A stretch of 64,000 bases of DNA. Origin: Clostridium sp. TW13 (GTDB taxonomy: Bacteria > Bacillota > Clostridia > Clostridiales > Clostridiaceae). The notes under the pieces were generated by a model that had not been told where the DNA came from, did no database searches, and was given only the letters and a program-made list of their open reading frames with translations. The position numbers and the translations under genes are program-made. Shown piece by piece: positions 53,917 to 62,590 of this stretch. Location of the stretch: assembly GCF_024345225.1 (NCBI RefSeq), contig NZ_BROD01000001.1:1-64000 (forward strand), read 5' to 3'. How positions within the stretch are numbered: position 1 is the first letter of the stretch; every line of letters begins with the position of its first letter.

Positions 53917-53968
53917 AAGGCATCTGAAAATAGATTAGCATATAAACCTATGTATTTTCATATGTCTA
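53917..53968 (+). repeat. MITE-like repeat, copy H
   Basis: AAGGCATCTGAAAATAGATT at the left, CCTATGTATTTTCATATGTC at the right; it resembles copy D in its middle (ATATAAACCTATG). It lies between the aldo/keto reductase and the phosphotransferase-like gene. Confidence 0.72.
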
Positions 53969-53988
53969 AATATGTAGAGGCATATTAT

Positions 53989-54939
53989 ATGGAGAGTTTA
54001 ACTAAGAATTATAAAGATGAAGAAACTCTAAATAAATTAGTTCAAAAAGCATTTAAAGATGTATACATTGACAAAGTTACAGAATTAACAGAAGGATATT
54101 TTAATGTAGCTTATTTAATAGCTTTATCTAATGGAAACGAGGTAATATTAAAGATTGCGCCACCAAGTTCAGCCAAAGTAATGCGTTATGAAAAAAACAT
54201 AATGAAAGCAGAAGTGGAGGTTATGAGATTAGTCAGAAAAAATACTAAGGTACCAGTTCCAGAAATTTTGTTCTACGATGATACTCATAGTATATGTGAT
54301 TCTGATTATTTCTTTATGACTAAGCTTGATGGAAGTAGTTATTCTTCAATTAAAGATTCATTAACTGAAGATGAGAGGAAAGTTATTGAGTTTAAGTTAG
54401 GTCAGTATAATAGAAAAATAAACGAGATTACCAATGATAGATTTGGGTATTTTGCACAAGAAGGTAAGCAGAATACGAATTGGTCAGAAACCTTTTATAA
54501 TTTTGTATCTGATTTGATTAATGATTCTATTGATATTGGTACTGAACTTCCTATGGAGTCCAATAACATTTTGAGTATAGTTAAATCTAACTTATATATT
54601 TGTGATGATGTGTTACAGCCTAAATTGGTACATTGGGACTTATGGGATGGAAATGTATTTGTCGATAATGGTGAAATAGTAGGTATAATTGATTTTGAAA
54701 GAGCCATCTGGGGAGATCCATTGATGGAGTATTACTTTAGCAATTTGGCTTTTAGTGCAGAATTTAATTCTGGATATAATCCTATAAAGCTAGATGATAA
54801 GGCTAAGACGAGAAGAATTCTATACAACATCTATTTGTTTTTGGTTATGACTATAGAATGTGATTATAGGCATAATGAAAGTGGACAAAGAGAATGGGCA
54901 AAGGATATGCTAAAGCAAGAATTAGATAAATTATTATAA
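53989..54939 (+). CDS. APH-family small-molecule kinase
   Basis: A 316-residue protein of the aminoglycoside phosphotransferase/choline kinase-like family. I place the start at 53989 (MESLTKNYKD), with AGAGG 8 bases upstream; the earlier in-frame ATG at 53950 lies inside the MITE-like repeat. The Brenner motif is VHWDLWDGNVFVD (catalytic Asp and metal-binding Asn), followed by GIIDFERAIWGDP (DFG-like metal Asp). The N-lobe Lys is in VILKIAPP. These kinases phosphorylate aminoglycosides, macrolides, sugars or choline; the substrate is unknown, and resistance should not be assumed. A terminator follows. Confidence 0.88.
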   Translation: MESLTKNYKDEETLNKLVQKAFKDVYIDKVTELTEGYFNVAYLIALSNGNEVILKIAPPSSAKVMRYEKNIMKAEVEVMRLVRKNTKVPVPEILFYDDTHSICDSDYFFMTKLDGSSYSSIKDSLTEDERKVIEFKLGQYNRKINEITNDRFGYFAQEGKQNTNWSETFYNFVSDLINDSIDIGTELPMESNNILSIVKSNLYICDDVLQPKLVHWDLWDGNVFVDNGEIVGIIDFERAIWGDPLMEYYFSNLAFSAEFNSGYNPIKLDDKAKTRRILYNIYLFLVMTIECDYRHNESGQREWAKDMLKQELDKLL

Positions 54940-54984
54940 GATAGATGTAGGATATTATTTGAGCTTATATAGAAAATGAACTTG

Positions 54985-55013
54985 AATGAGGTTGCAATTG
55001 CAGCCTCATTTTT
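54985..55013 (+). terminator. intrinsic terminator
   Basis: AATGAGGTTGC pairs with GCAGCCTCATT, followed by TTTTT. Confidence 0.8.
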
Positions 55014-55167
55014 GCTTATGAATTTTAATTTACTAACTTAGTGAGTGCAAGAAAAACCAGATGTTTGGAAAAGATAAGCTCTTTGCAAATTGCAACAAGT
55101 AACAAAGCATTTTTATATTTTATAAGGAATATAGTATAACAACAATAATATTGATAGGTGTAGTAAG

Positions 55168-55332
55168 TTGGTAAAGATAACTACAAAGATACATTATGGT
55201 GAAGAAGATTTCCAGAAAATAATGCAACGTTTGATCAATGAAAAAATAGAAATGCTCACAATGCAGCTTGAAAATGGTGAATACAAGCAGTGCAATACAT
55301 CAAGTGATAATTATGAAGAATGTCAGGAGTGA
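55168..55332 (+). CDS. 54-residue protein overlapping the serine recombinase region
   Basis: TTG start at 55168 with AGGTG 7 bases upstream; TGA at 55330-55332. The product, LVKITTKIHYGEEDFQKIMQ ... NEKIEMLTMQLENGEYKQCN, is charged and helical with two Cys near the end. Its stop lies 8 bases before my chosen recombinase start, and the recombinase ribosome site (AGGAG, 55325-55329) is inside its last codons, implying coupled translation. I do not recognise it. A small partner gene directly ahead of a serine recombinase could be a recombination directionality or regulatory factor; this is inference. Confidence 0.55.
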   Translation: MVKITTKIHYGEEDFQKIMQRLINEKIEMLTMQLENGEYKQCNTSSDNYEECQE

Positions 55333-55340
55333 ATGCTAGT

Positions 55341-56867
55341 ATGAAGGTATGGAATGTTGCAATATATGCAAGAGTATCAACAGACAAGCAGGATCAATCT
55401 GAATCAATTTCTTCACAAATTGGGAACATGAAAAAGTGGATTGTTGAAAAGTCAAGACAAGACAAAGAAAATATATATAACATAGTAGACATATATGAAG
55501 ATGAAGGGACTTCAGGTTCAACCTTTGAAAGAGATGCATTTATAAGAATGAAAAAGGATATTGAAAAGGCTAGAATAAATATGGTGATTACAAGAGATCT
55601 TTCTCGGTTCTCAAGAAACTATATATTAGCAGGATATTACCTAGAGGACTATTTCAAAGTTAATAATGTTAGATTTGTCTCAATACTAGATAATGTAGAT
55701 ACAGATAAAGATTTTGATGATATAATCCCATTTAAGAATATTTTAAATGAGATGTATATAAAAGATTGTAGCAAGAGGGTAAGAGCAGCATTGACAGAAA
55801 GGATGCAAAGAGGCTCATCTATTGCTAGTAAGCCACCTTATGGATATAAGTTTGAAACAAAAATGGTGGGATCACAAAAATATATATATTTAGTACCAAG
55901 AGGAGATGAAACTACAGAGGTAGTAAGAAAGATATTTGAATTATATATAAATGGTTTTGGGATAGGCAAAATAGCATCTTACTTGAATAAAAAGGGGGTA
56001 GTTTCTCCCTCAAATAGAAATTCTAGATGGACCAATAACACCATAGTTTATATACTTAAAAATCCTAAGTATGGTGGATATATGGTCCAACAAAGATACA
56101 GAAAAGTTAGCTATAAATGTAAAAAGGTAATAGCTGTGCCTAAAGCAGAATGGATAATAGGTGCTGAGTTTCAAGGGATAATTGAAAAAGATACCTTTAA
56201 TTATGTTCAGGAGTTAATAGATAAAAAGAGAAAAAGTTATAGATATAAAGGTGGAGTCAAACATCTTTTTAGTGGAGTGTTGAGATGCGCTGAATGTGGA
56301 AGTAGAATGCAATATAGAAGTAAGTATTTAGGGTACAAATGTGCAAAGTCTCAAAGTGGTGAAAAAAAGTGTACAGCACACAGCATAAAAGAGGAATTCT
56401 TACTTAATGAGCTGAAAAAATGTATAAAGGATAGTATAAATAATGTAAGCAACATAGATATTTATTATAAAAGTATAAGTAATATTAACTTTGGTAGTAG
56501 CTTTAAAAAAAAGTTATCCAGTATTAATACAGAGTTATCCACAATAAATAGAAGAATTGAACAATTATATGAGGATAAATCTAAGAACATACTGTCAGAT
56601 ATGAACTTTGAAAATATGTTGTTTTCCATACAGCAAAGACAGGAAAAACTCATTGAAAAAAGGGTGGGTATTAACAATGCAATCCTTGAAGAAAAAAGCA
56701 GAGATGTAGATATAAAAATGCGTGTAACAAGAGAGATAGATGATCTTATAAAACTAAAAAATATTGATCGTAATTTTATTGAATCCTTTGTGGATAAAAT
56801 TATTGTTTCAGAAAATAATTTAACTAAACAAAAGTATATAGAAATATTTTTTAAATTTAAAAAATAA
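55341..56867 (+). CDS. large serine recombinase (integrase/excisionase of the element)
   Basis: A 508-residue site-specific recombinase. I choose the ATG at 55341 (MKVWNVAIYARVSTDKQ), with AGGAG 11 bases upstream; an in-frame ATG at 55320 is possible. The resolvase domain has the nucleophile Ser13 (YARVSTDKQ) and the arginine motif TRDLSRFSRNY. Then come the recombinase domain (SKPPYGYKFE, GFGIGKIASYLNKKG), a zinc ribbon with CAECGSRMQYRSKYLGYKC and KKC, and a coiled coil at about 375-440. It lies 1.8 kb from the right junction on the element and is the obvious agent for integrating into, and excising from, manC. Confidence 0.95.
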   Translation: MKVWNVAIYARVSTDKQDQSESISSQIGNMKKWIVEKSRQDKENIYNIVDIYEDEGTSGSTFERDAFIRMKKDIEKARINMVITRDLSRFSRNYILAGYYLEDYFKVNNVRFVSILDNVDTDKDFDDIIPFKNILNEMYIKDCSKRVRAALTERMQRGSSIASKPPYGYKFETKMVGSQKYIYLVPRGDETTEVVRKIFELYINGFGIGKIASYLNKKGVVSPSNRNSRWTNNTIVYILKNPKYGGYMVQQRYRKVSYKCKKVIAVPKAEWIIGAEFQGIIEKDTFNYVQELIDKKRKSYRYKGGVKHLFSGVLRCAECGSRMQYRSKYLGYKCAKSQSGEKKCTAHSIKEEFLLNELKKCIKDSINNVSNIDIYYKSISNINFGSSFKKKLSSINTELSTINRRIEQLYEDKSKNILSDMNFENMLFSIQQRQEKLIEKRVGINNAILEEKSRDVDIKMRVTREIDDLIKLKNIDRNFIESFVDKIIVSENNLTKQKYIEIFFKFKK

Positions 56868-57122
56868 TGTATAATATAAGCAATTTACAAAAGTATAGAA
56901 CTTTCAGTGAGTTGCTTTCTTTTTTATTATAAGCCAATATTTGTTATTTTTTGGATTATAAGAAAAAAATATATTTATATTTATTAATTAACAAAATTAT
57001 AGCTGCTTTTATGATATAATATTTTAAATAAATTAAAAATAATGGTATTTTGATAAAAGTTATTAAAGAAAATTAAGTGTTGTGTAAATCAAGGTGAAGA
57101 AAAGTGTGTTGAGGTGAAGCAT

Positions 57123-58595
57123 ATGGGGACACTGGAAAAAGGAATACAAGCTTATAATGAAAATAGGTATGAAGAAACAATTAAATTATTAACAAGTATA
57201 GAATCTTTGGATTCCTTTGATAAAGAAGAAATACTTAAAATAAATAAATATCTAGGTATGTCTCATTATAGATTAGCCAATTATATGAAAGCAATAAGTT
57301 ACTATAAAAATTGTTTAATCATAGCAGAAGAGTTTAAAGATAATAAATTAATATTTGAAGCTAAATACAACATGATTTCTGTGTATTGTGCAATATCTGA
57401 TTTTGAAAAAGTGAAAGATTTAATAGCAGAAATTTTAACTATAGCTGAAAATGATGGGGACAAGTTTTACATTGGAAAATCCTATAATGCATTAGGTGCA
57501 ATGTGTATTGATAGCACAGATGAGAATAATATAGAAGCTAAGAGATTAGCATTAAAGTATTTTCAAAAAGGAATAGAAGCAATAAAAAATTGTGAATATT
57601 ATGATTTGGAGGCTATGATTTATAGTAATTTGGGATATGCGTATTCCAAATTAGGAAAAATAAAATTAGCGCTTGATAATTTATTCATAGCATTAAATTT
57701 ATCAGAAAAAAATGATACTTTTGTGGTAAAACCTTTTGCTTTGTTTACAGTTGCAGAAACCTATTTTAAAGATGAAAAAGTTGAAGAAGCATTAATGTAT
57801 CTTAATCAAGCAATAGATATTTTTAAATTTATAGGTGAAAGGCATAGAGTCGCAGAAGCATATAAATTATATTCTGATATTTATGAGAAAAAGGAAGATT
57901 TTAAACAAGCGTTGGAGTATGAAAGATTATATTCAAGCTTAATGCTTGATATTAAAAATAATGACTATATAAATATGATGTCTAAATCTCAAATGGAGTA
58001 TGATCTTTTAAAAGCAGAGAAGGACAAAGAAATATATAGAATTAAGAATGAAGAACTTAATAAATTGAATTCTGAACTTAGTAAGTTAAATGAAGAGTTG
58101 CACGCTGCATACAAAGAGGTGAATAGATTGTCTGAAAGAGATTATTTAACTTCAACATATAACAGAAGAGGAGTAGCAAATAGAGTATCTAAACTAATAA
58201 AAACAGAAGTTAATGGAGTAATTCTATTTGATATTGATTGGTTTAAGAAAATAAATGATAAGTATGGTCATGATGCTGGGGATAAAGTCTTGAAACAGAT
58301 GGTAGATAGAATAATGTATGGAATTGATGATGAATTTACTTTAGGCAGATGGGGAGGAGAAGAATTTCTAGTAATATTACCTAATAAGAATAAAGAAGAA
58401 ACTTATGATTTTTGCTTAAAAGTTTTTGATGTAATGGAACCAGAATTTTATATTGATAATGCAAAAATTAATATAACAATTACAGCAGGGGTAGATACAT
58501 TTAAGAATTATGCTGATTTTGAAGCTGGAGTTAAACGCGTAGATATTAAACTATATCAAGGAAAGCAAAATGGAAGAAACATAATAATTGCATAA
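57123..58595 (+). CDS. TPR-repeat diguanylate cyclase (GGDEF)
   Basis: A 490-residue cytoplasmic protein. The start is placed at 57123 (MGTLEKGIQAYN), with GAGGTGA 5 bases upstream; a GTG three codons earlier is possible. Residues about 1-290 are tetratricopeptide repeats (for example NLGYAYSKLGKIKLALDNLF), then a coiled coil (300-335), then a GGDEF domain (about 340-490) with FDIDWFKKINDKYGHDAGDK and the active-site RWGGEEF. I see no RxxD inhibitory site before it and no membrane segment. It probably makes c-di-GMP in response to a bound peptide or protein. It is the last gene before the right junction; 29 bases separate its stop from the junction core. Confidence 0.9.
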   Translation: MGTLEKGIQAYNENRYEETIKLLTSIESLDSFDKEEILKINKYLGMSHYRLANYMKAISYYKNCLIIAEEFKDNKLIFEAKYNMISVYCAISDFEKVKDLIAEILTIAENDGDKFYIGKSYNALGAMCIDSTDENNIEAKRLALKYFQKGIEAIKNCEYYDLEAMIYSNLGYAYSKLGKIKLALDNLFIALNLSEKNDTFVVKPFALFTVAETYFKDEKVEEALMYLNQAIDIFKFIGERHRVAEAYKLYSDIYEKKEDFKQALEYERLYSSLMLDIKNNDYINMMSKSQMEYDLLKAEKDKEIYRIKNEELNKLNSELSKLNEELHAAYKEVNRLSERDYLTSTYNRRGVANRVSKLIKTEVNGVILFDIDWFKKINDKYGHDAGDKVLKQMVDRIMYGIDDEFTLGRWGGEEFLVILPNKNKEETYDFCLKVFDVMEPEFYIDNAKINITITAGVDTFKNYADFEAGVKRVDIKLYQGKQNGRNIIIA

Positions 58596-58623
58596 AGTAG
58601 ATGACCTGTATTGTACATTAAGG

Positions 58624-58630
58624 GACTGCT
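58624..58630 (+). other. right junction (attR core)
   Basis: GACTGCT within TTAAGGGACTGCTACCTG. ACT GCT are codons 86-87 of manC and the frame continues ACC TGC ATA GGG, giving T-A-T-C-I-G. Confidence 0.75.
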
Positions 58631-59437
58631 ACCTGCATAGGGCTTTCAGCAGTTAAACTCTTGAAAAAAGATAAGGATGCAGTATTAATTGTTTTACCAT
58701 CAGATCATTTTATTGAAGGAAATCAGAGTTTTATTGAGACTTTAAAGCATGGTGTTGATATTGCAGAAAGAAGAAGAGGAATAGTAACTATTGGTATTAA
58801 GCCTACACGACCTGAAACTGGTTATGGATATATACAAATTGGTGAGAAAGTAGCATCAGGGTTAGATACTTACAAGGTAGCTAGGTTCACAGAAAAACCT
58901 AATCTAGAAGTGGCTAAAGATTTTATGATGACAGGTAATTATCTATGGAACAGTGGTATGTTTATCTTTAGAGCGGATGTTATCCTTAGAGAAATTGAAA
59001 AGTACTTGCCTAACATGTATAAGAATTTAATTGAGATTTATAAGTATGTAGGAGAGGAAGAGGAAGAAAAAGTAATTATTGATCAATATAAGCTTATTGA
59101 AGGCATTTCTATAGATTTTGGTGTTATGCAAAAAACTAGAAAAGCTTACGTAATAAAATGTGATTTTACATGGGATGATATTGGAAGTTTTACAGCATTA
59201 AGCAGATTTTTAAAGAGTGATAAAAATAATGTGGTTTCTAAAAATGTTTTTTTACAGGGTAGCGAAAATTGTGCAGTATTTGGAGACAAGAACTTAATAA
59301 TCGGTTTTGGGCTAAAGGATTTAGTAATAGTAGATGCAGGAGACGTCATACTAGTTATGGATAGATATAGAGATCAGGAAATAAAACATCTACTAAATAC
59401 ACTAAGTGAGGAACAAGGTTATAGAGATTACTTGTAA
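58631..59437 (+). pseudogene. manC: 3' part of manC (mannose-1-phosphate guanylyltransferase)
   Basis: The frame continues from the right junction: TCIGLSAVKLLKKDKDAVLI, then VLPSDHFIEG, IGIKPTRPETGYGYIQIG, ARFTEKPNLEVA, GNYLWNSGMFIFRAD and a complete C-terminus to the TAA at 59435-59437. All sugar-phosphate-binding motifs are here while the GTP-binding LAGGKGSR motif is in the 5' part at 42893. An in-frame TTG at 58661 could start a 258-residue fragment, but without the nucleotide motif. There are no decay mutations: the frame is perfect for 268 codons, which implies that the insertion is recent or that excision preserves function. Confidence 0.9.
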
Positions 59438-59464
59438 TAAACTTATGTATATTTTTAGTCACGA

Positions 59465-59498
59465 AGTGATGAAATTTGCCAGATTTCATCACTTTTAT
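59465..59498 (+). terminator. terminator downstream of manC
   Basis: AGTGATGAAAT (59465-59475) pairs with ATTTCATCACT (59483-59493), followed by TTTATTTT. Confidence 0.82.
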
Positions 59499-59752
59499 TT
59501 TCTGTGAAGTTAATCTAGAATAATTGATCTTCCATGATGAACCAAAAGTGGTGCTATGTATTTTAAAATATATATTTAGAGGTCTATTGTAAGTTTACAA
59601 AAAAAGATATAATATTAATGATGGAAGAAAAATTGTAATAATTAAGTTAACGTTAGAAGTGTAACTTAGCTTGATAAAATTTAACTAAAAATAAAGTACA
59701 TACATATTGGGATGTAGAGGATAAATCATAATAGTTAGTTGAGGTTGAAAGT
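59499..59752. other. leader of the O-acetylation cluster
   Basis: A/T-rich, with GTTAACGTTAGAAG near 59645 and a GAGGTTGA ribosome site for the next gene. I see no defined riboswitch or operator. Confidence 0.35.
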
Positions 59753-60511
59753 ATGAAGAAAAAAGGAAAATATGTGCTAGTGGGGATTATTTTGGCATCA
59801 TTTGTTACAATAATGAATTTTCAAAATAAAAGTTATGCTGGCAGCAACACTAATATAAATCAAGCAAGGCAAGAATTAGCAAATTTGGAGAAATTAGATG
59901 TTAGTGAAATTGAAAAGAAAATAGAAGAAAAAAATAAGCCAGCAGTTGTTGAGGAAGAAGCTCAAGTTACTGCTAACTCCAATATAGATTTCAAAAAGTA
60001 TTTCGAAAATTCAGTGTTTATGGGAGATTCTATTACAGAAGCATTAAGTGAGTATGCTTATTTAGATCCATATAATGTGCTAGCAAAGAAAGGACAGACT
60101 GTAGTAATGGCAAAGCAAAGTGTCCCTAATTTGAAGGCTATGCATCCAGCAAGAGTGTTTTTACTATATGGAATGAATGATGTGGAATCATATGATAGTG
60201 TATATTTTAAGCAACAGTATACACAACTTATATCTCAAATAAAGGCAGTATTGCCATCAGCACAAATATATGTACAGGCTCCGTTTCCTGTATTAAGTAA
60301 AGCTGTATTTTCAGGAAAAATGTTAACAAATGATAATATCAACAAATTTAGACAAGCGGTTAAAGAGATGTGTGATGAGCAAAATGTAAAATATGTTGAT
60401 GTTACTGTGCTTGTTAAGGATAGTAGTATGTATGAGCCAGATGGAATACATTTTAAGTATGATTTTTATAAAACATACTTAACATATATGCATGACATTA
60501 TAAACAAATAA
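59753..60511 (+). CDS. exported SGNH/GDSL-family hydrolase or acetyltransferase
   Basis: A 252-residue secreted protein. A signal peptide is at about 1-29 (VLVGIILASFVTIMNF, cleavage possibly after SYA). After a charged linker, the SGNH fold shows Ser93 in FMGDSITE (block I), YGMNDVE (block III Asn) and PDGIHFKYDFY with the Asp/His pair (block V), so the catalytic set is complete. The cluster with MBOAT and DHHW genes suggests a role in adding or removing O-acetyl groups on an exported polysaccharide. GAGGTTGA precedes the ATG. First gene of the cluster, 22 bases from the next. Confidence 0.85.
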   Translation: MKKKGKYVLVGIILASFVTIMNFQNKSYAGSNTNINQARQELANLEKLDVSEIEKKIEEKNKPAVVEEEAQVTANSNIDFKKYFENSVFMGDSITEALSEYAYLDPYNVLAKKGQTVVMAKQSVPNLKAMHPARVFLLYGMNDVESYDSVYFKQQYTQLISQIKAVLPSAQIYVQAPFPVLSKAVFSGKMLTNDNINKFRQAVKEMCDEQNVKYVDVTVLVKDSSMYEPDGIHFKYDFYKTYLTYMHDIINK

Positions 60512-60533
60512 TTAGGAAGTAAAGGATAAAGCC

Positions 60534-61007
60534 ATGAAAAAAAGTTACAAAATTAAATATTACATATTGGGAATGAGTGTAATAATTATTTTTATAGCTC
60601 TATATGGAGTTATAAAACAAAAAGATGTTAGCATTTCGCAGATAAATGCAAGTGTGGTAAGTAATACAGATGTAAAAGTGATGGATAAGGGAGATAGTTC
60701 AAAGTTAAGAAAATTATATTATATAAATAAGAGTGAAGTAGAGGATTTTGTTTTGTATGCACCCAAAAATAATATGGAGTCAAATGAAATTCTTATAATT
60801 AAAGCCAAATCAAAAGGTGATATGAAAGACTTAAAAAGTAAGATACAAAAAAGGATTGATAAACAATCTGATAGTTTTAAATCTTATAGACCAGAAGAAT
60901 ATAAAATAATATCTAAACATGTTTTAGAAGAAAAGAATCAATATATAATTTTGATTATATCAAAGGATGTACAAAAAATAGAGGAATCCGTTAATAAGAT
61001 TTTTTAA
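60534..61007 (+). CDS. DUF4358-type membrane-anchored protein
   Basis: A 157-residue protein with one N-terminal membrane helix (about 8-26, YYILGMSVIIIFIALYGV) and an external domain. LYYINKSEVEDFVLYAPKNN, followed by EILIIKAKSKGDMKDLKSKI, is the pattern of DUF4358 proteins, which are often encoded beside MBOAT acetyltransferase genes in clostridia. The function is unknown; a structural role in the acetylation complex is likely by context. A MITE-like half-element lies between it and the MBOAT gene. Confidence 0.78.
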   Translation: MKKSYKIKYYILGMSVIIIFIALYGVIKQKDVSISQINASVVSNTDVKVMDKGDSSKLRKLYYINKSEVEDFVLYAPKNNMESNEILIIKAKSKGDMKDLKSKIQKRIDKQSDSFKSYRPEEYKIISKHVLEEKNQYIILIISKDVQKIEESVNKIF

Positions 61008-61017
61008 GTTAGATGAT

Positions 61018-61041
61018 TTTACTTATTTTTTGAAGATGTCG
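61018..61041 (+). repeat. MITE-like repeat, copy I (right half only)
   Basis: TTTTACTTATTTTTTGAAGATG then TC matches the right end of the family; no left end is present. It follows the DUF4358 stop by 10 bases. Confidence 0.6.
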
Positions 61042-61075
61042 AATAATAAAAGAAACTTAGGTTGGAGTGATTAAT

Positions 61076-62482
61076 TTGGTTTTTAGTAGCTTGATATTTA
61101 TATATATGTTTTTGCCGGTGACGTTAATTTTATATTTTATAGCACCTAAAAAAATTAAAAATTTTATTATATTAGTAATGAGTTTGATTTTTTATGGATG
61201 GGGAGAACCTGTATACATACTTTTAATGTTAGCTTCATTAATAATAGATTATTTAGGAGCATTACTTATAGAGAAAACTAGACATCAAAAGGAAAAAAGC
61301 AGATTTATATTTGTTACAATACTAGTGATAAATCTGAGTGTATTGTTTTTCTTTAAGTATTATGGATTTTTAATTGATAATATTAATGGTATATTTCACA
61401 CAAGTTTGAAGATAAAAAGTTTACCATTGCCTTTAGGAATTTCTTTTTATACTTTTCAACTTATATCTTATATTGCAGATGTTTATATGGATAAGGCAAA
61501 GCCTCAGAAGAATATTATTAATTTTGCAACATATATAGCCATGTTCCCTCAGATAACTTCAGGACCAATAGTTCAGTATAACTACATAGCATCACAATTA
61601 TCCGAGAGAGAGATAAACATAAGCAATGTAGGGGTTGGATTAGAGAGATTTATATTAGGTCTTGGTAAAAAGATGATCTTAGCTAATAATATAGGGCTTA
61701 TCTGGACGCAAATAAAAGCTACATCTGTAGGTGAAATATCCGTGCTATCTGCATGGATAGGAATCATAGCTTTTACGTTACAAATTTATTTTGATTTTAG
61801 TGGTTATTCAGATATGGCTATAGGTGTAGCAAATATGTTAGGCTTTGAGTTTAAGGAGAACTTTAACTATCCTTATATATCAAAAAGTATTACAGAGTTT
61901 TGGAGAAGATGGCATATATCTTTGAGTTCGTGGTTTAGAGACTATATATACATACCACTTGGTGGAAATAGAAGAGGAATGCTTATTCAATTCAGAAATA
62001 TATTTATTGTCTGGTTTACCACTGGTTTATGGCATGGTGCTAGTTGGAATTTTATAATATGGGGAGTGTACTTTGGAGTTTTAATTTCTATTGAAAAATT
62101 ATTTTTACTTAAGGTACTAGATAAGCTACCAAGATTTATACAGAATATATACACCATGATTTTAGTTGTAATAGGTTGGGTATTTTTTGATACCTCAAAA
62201 TTAGGAGAAGCAGTATCTTACATTAAGACGATGTTTGGTTTTGCAGGAAGACCACTTATTGATAATTATGCTAGATATATAATGCAAACTAATGTAATCA
62301 TTCTGATTTTAGCTATAATATGTGCTACTCCTCTTATAAAAAATATAATTAGGATTTTAAAAGAGAAGGGTAAATTCCCAGGAGCACTTATTGTTGTTGT
62401 ACTTTGTATAGGAATTTTAACTATTTCAACAGCGTATTTAGTAAGTGAGAGTTACACACCGTTCCTATACTTTAAGTTTTAG
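61076..62482 (+). CDS. MBOAT-family polysaccharide O-acetyltransferase (AlgI/DltB-like)
   Basis: A 468-residue polytopic membrane protein. I choose the TTG at 61076, with GGAG 8 bases upstream, because the product then begins MVFSSLIFIYMFLPVTLIL, the standard start of this family; a GTG at 61067 is less likely. About eleven hydrophobic helices. The family motifs are EFWRRWHISLSSWFRDYIYI and the catalytic His320 in GLWHGASWNF. Such proteins pass acetyl groups across the membrane to external transferases that modify alginate-like glycans or teichoic acid. The stop codon is the first three bases of MITE-like copy J. Partner genes lie on both sides. Confidence 0.93.
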   Translation: MVFSSLIFIYMFLPVTLILYFIAPKKIKNFIILVMSLIFYGWGEPVYILLMLASLIIDYLGALLIEKTRHQKEKSRFIFVTILVINLSVLFFFKYYGFLIDNINGIFHTSLKIKSLPLPLGISFYTFQLISYIADVYMDKAKPQKNIINFATYIAMFPQITSGPIVQYNYIASQLSEREINISNVGVGLERFILGLGKKMILANNIGLIWTQIKATSVGEISVLSAWIGIIAFTLQIYFDFSGYSDMAIGVANMLGFEFKENFNYPYISKSITEFWRRWHISLSSWFRDYIYIPLGGNRRGMLIQFRNIFIVWFTTGLWHGASWNFIIWGVYFGVLISIEKLFLLKVLDKLPRFIQNIYTMILVVIGWVFFDTSKLGEAVSYIKTMFGFAGRPLIDNYARYIMQTNVIILILAIICATPLIKNIIRILKEKGKFPGALIVVVLCIGILTISTAYLVSESYTPFLYFKF

Positions 62483-62558
62483 GCATCTGAAAATAAATAA
62501 CAAGTCTAGATATGCGACAGATATTTTTAGTTAGACAAGGAAGCAGGTTTTGCAGATG
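62480..62558 (+). repeat. MITE-like repeat, copy J (left part of a long copy)
   Basis: TAGGCATCTGAAAATAAATA at its start supplies the MBOAT stop codon (TAG). The following 75 bases match the left half of copy B, including GATATTTTTAGTTAGACAAG; the right half is missing. Confidence 0.75.
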
Positions 62559-62590
62559 CGGTAGTAGCAGAAATATATGAGGTGGAGCAA

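Larger units (their letters stand above)
43147..58630 (+). mobile_element. 15.5-kb integrated element inserted in manC
   Basis: Both junctions carry GACTGCT (43147-43153 and 58624-58630), and the two manC parts join in frame across it, so unit length is 15,477 bases. A serine recombinase gene (55341-56867) lies near the right end. Cargo: LytTR regulator, a toxin-like three-gene set, a BFD ferredoxin-like protein, AraC regulator, heterodimeric ABC exporter, aldo/keto reductase, APH-family kinase, TPR-GGDEF protein. No capsid, terminase, replication or conjugation genes are seen, so it is not an intact phage or ICE. Confidence 0.85.

Noticed and set aside
53950-53988. Upstream ATG for the APH-family kinase
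   Set aside because: It lies inside MITE-like copy H and lacks a ribosome site; the ATG at 53989 has AGAGG at good spacing.
53989-54939. Aminoglycoside resistance gene
   Set aside because: Only the general APH-family kinase motifs are visible; nothing identifies an antibiotic substrate.
43147-58630. Intact prophage or conjugative element
   Set aside because: No terminase, portal, capsid, tail, lysis, relaxase or type IV secretion genes are seen; only a recombinase and accessory cargo.
58661-59437. A stand-alone 258-residue nucleotidyltransferase starting at TTG 58661
   Set aside because: It lacks the GTP-binding N-terminal motif, and the frame runs without a break back to the junction, joining the 42893 fragment; it is the rest of manC.
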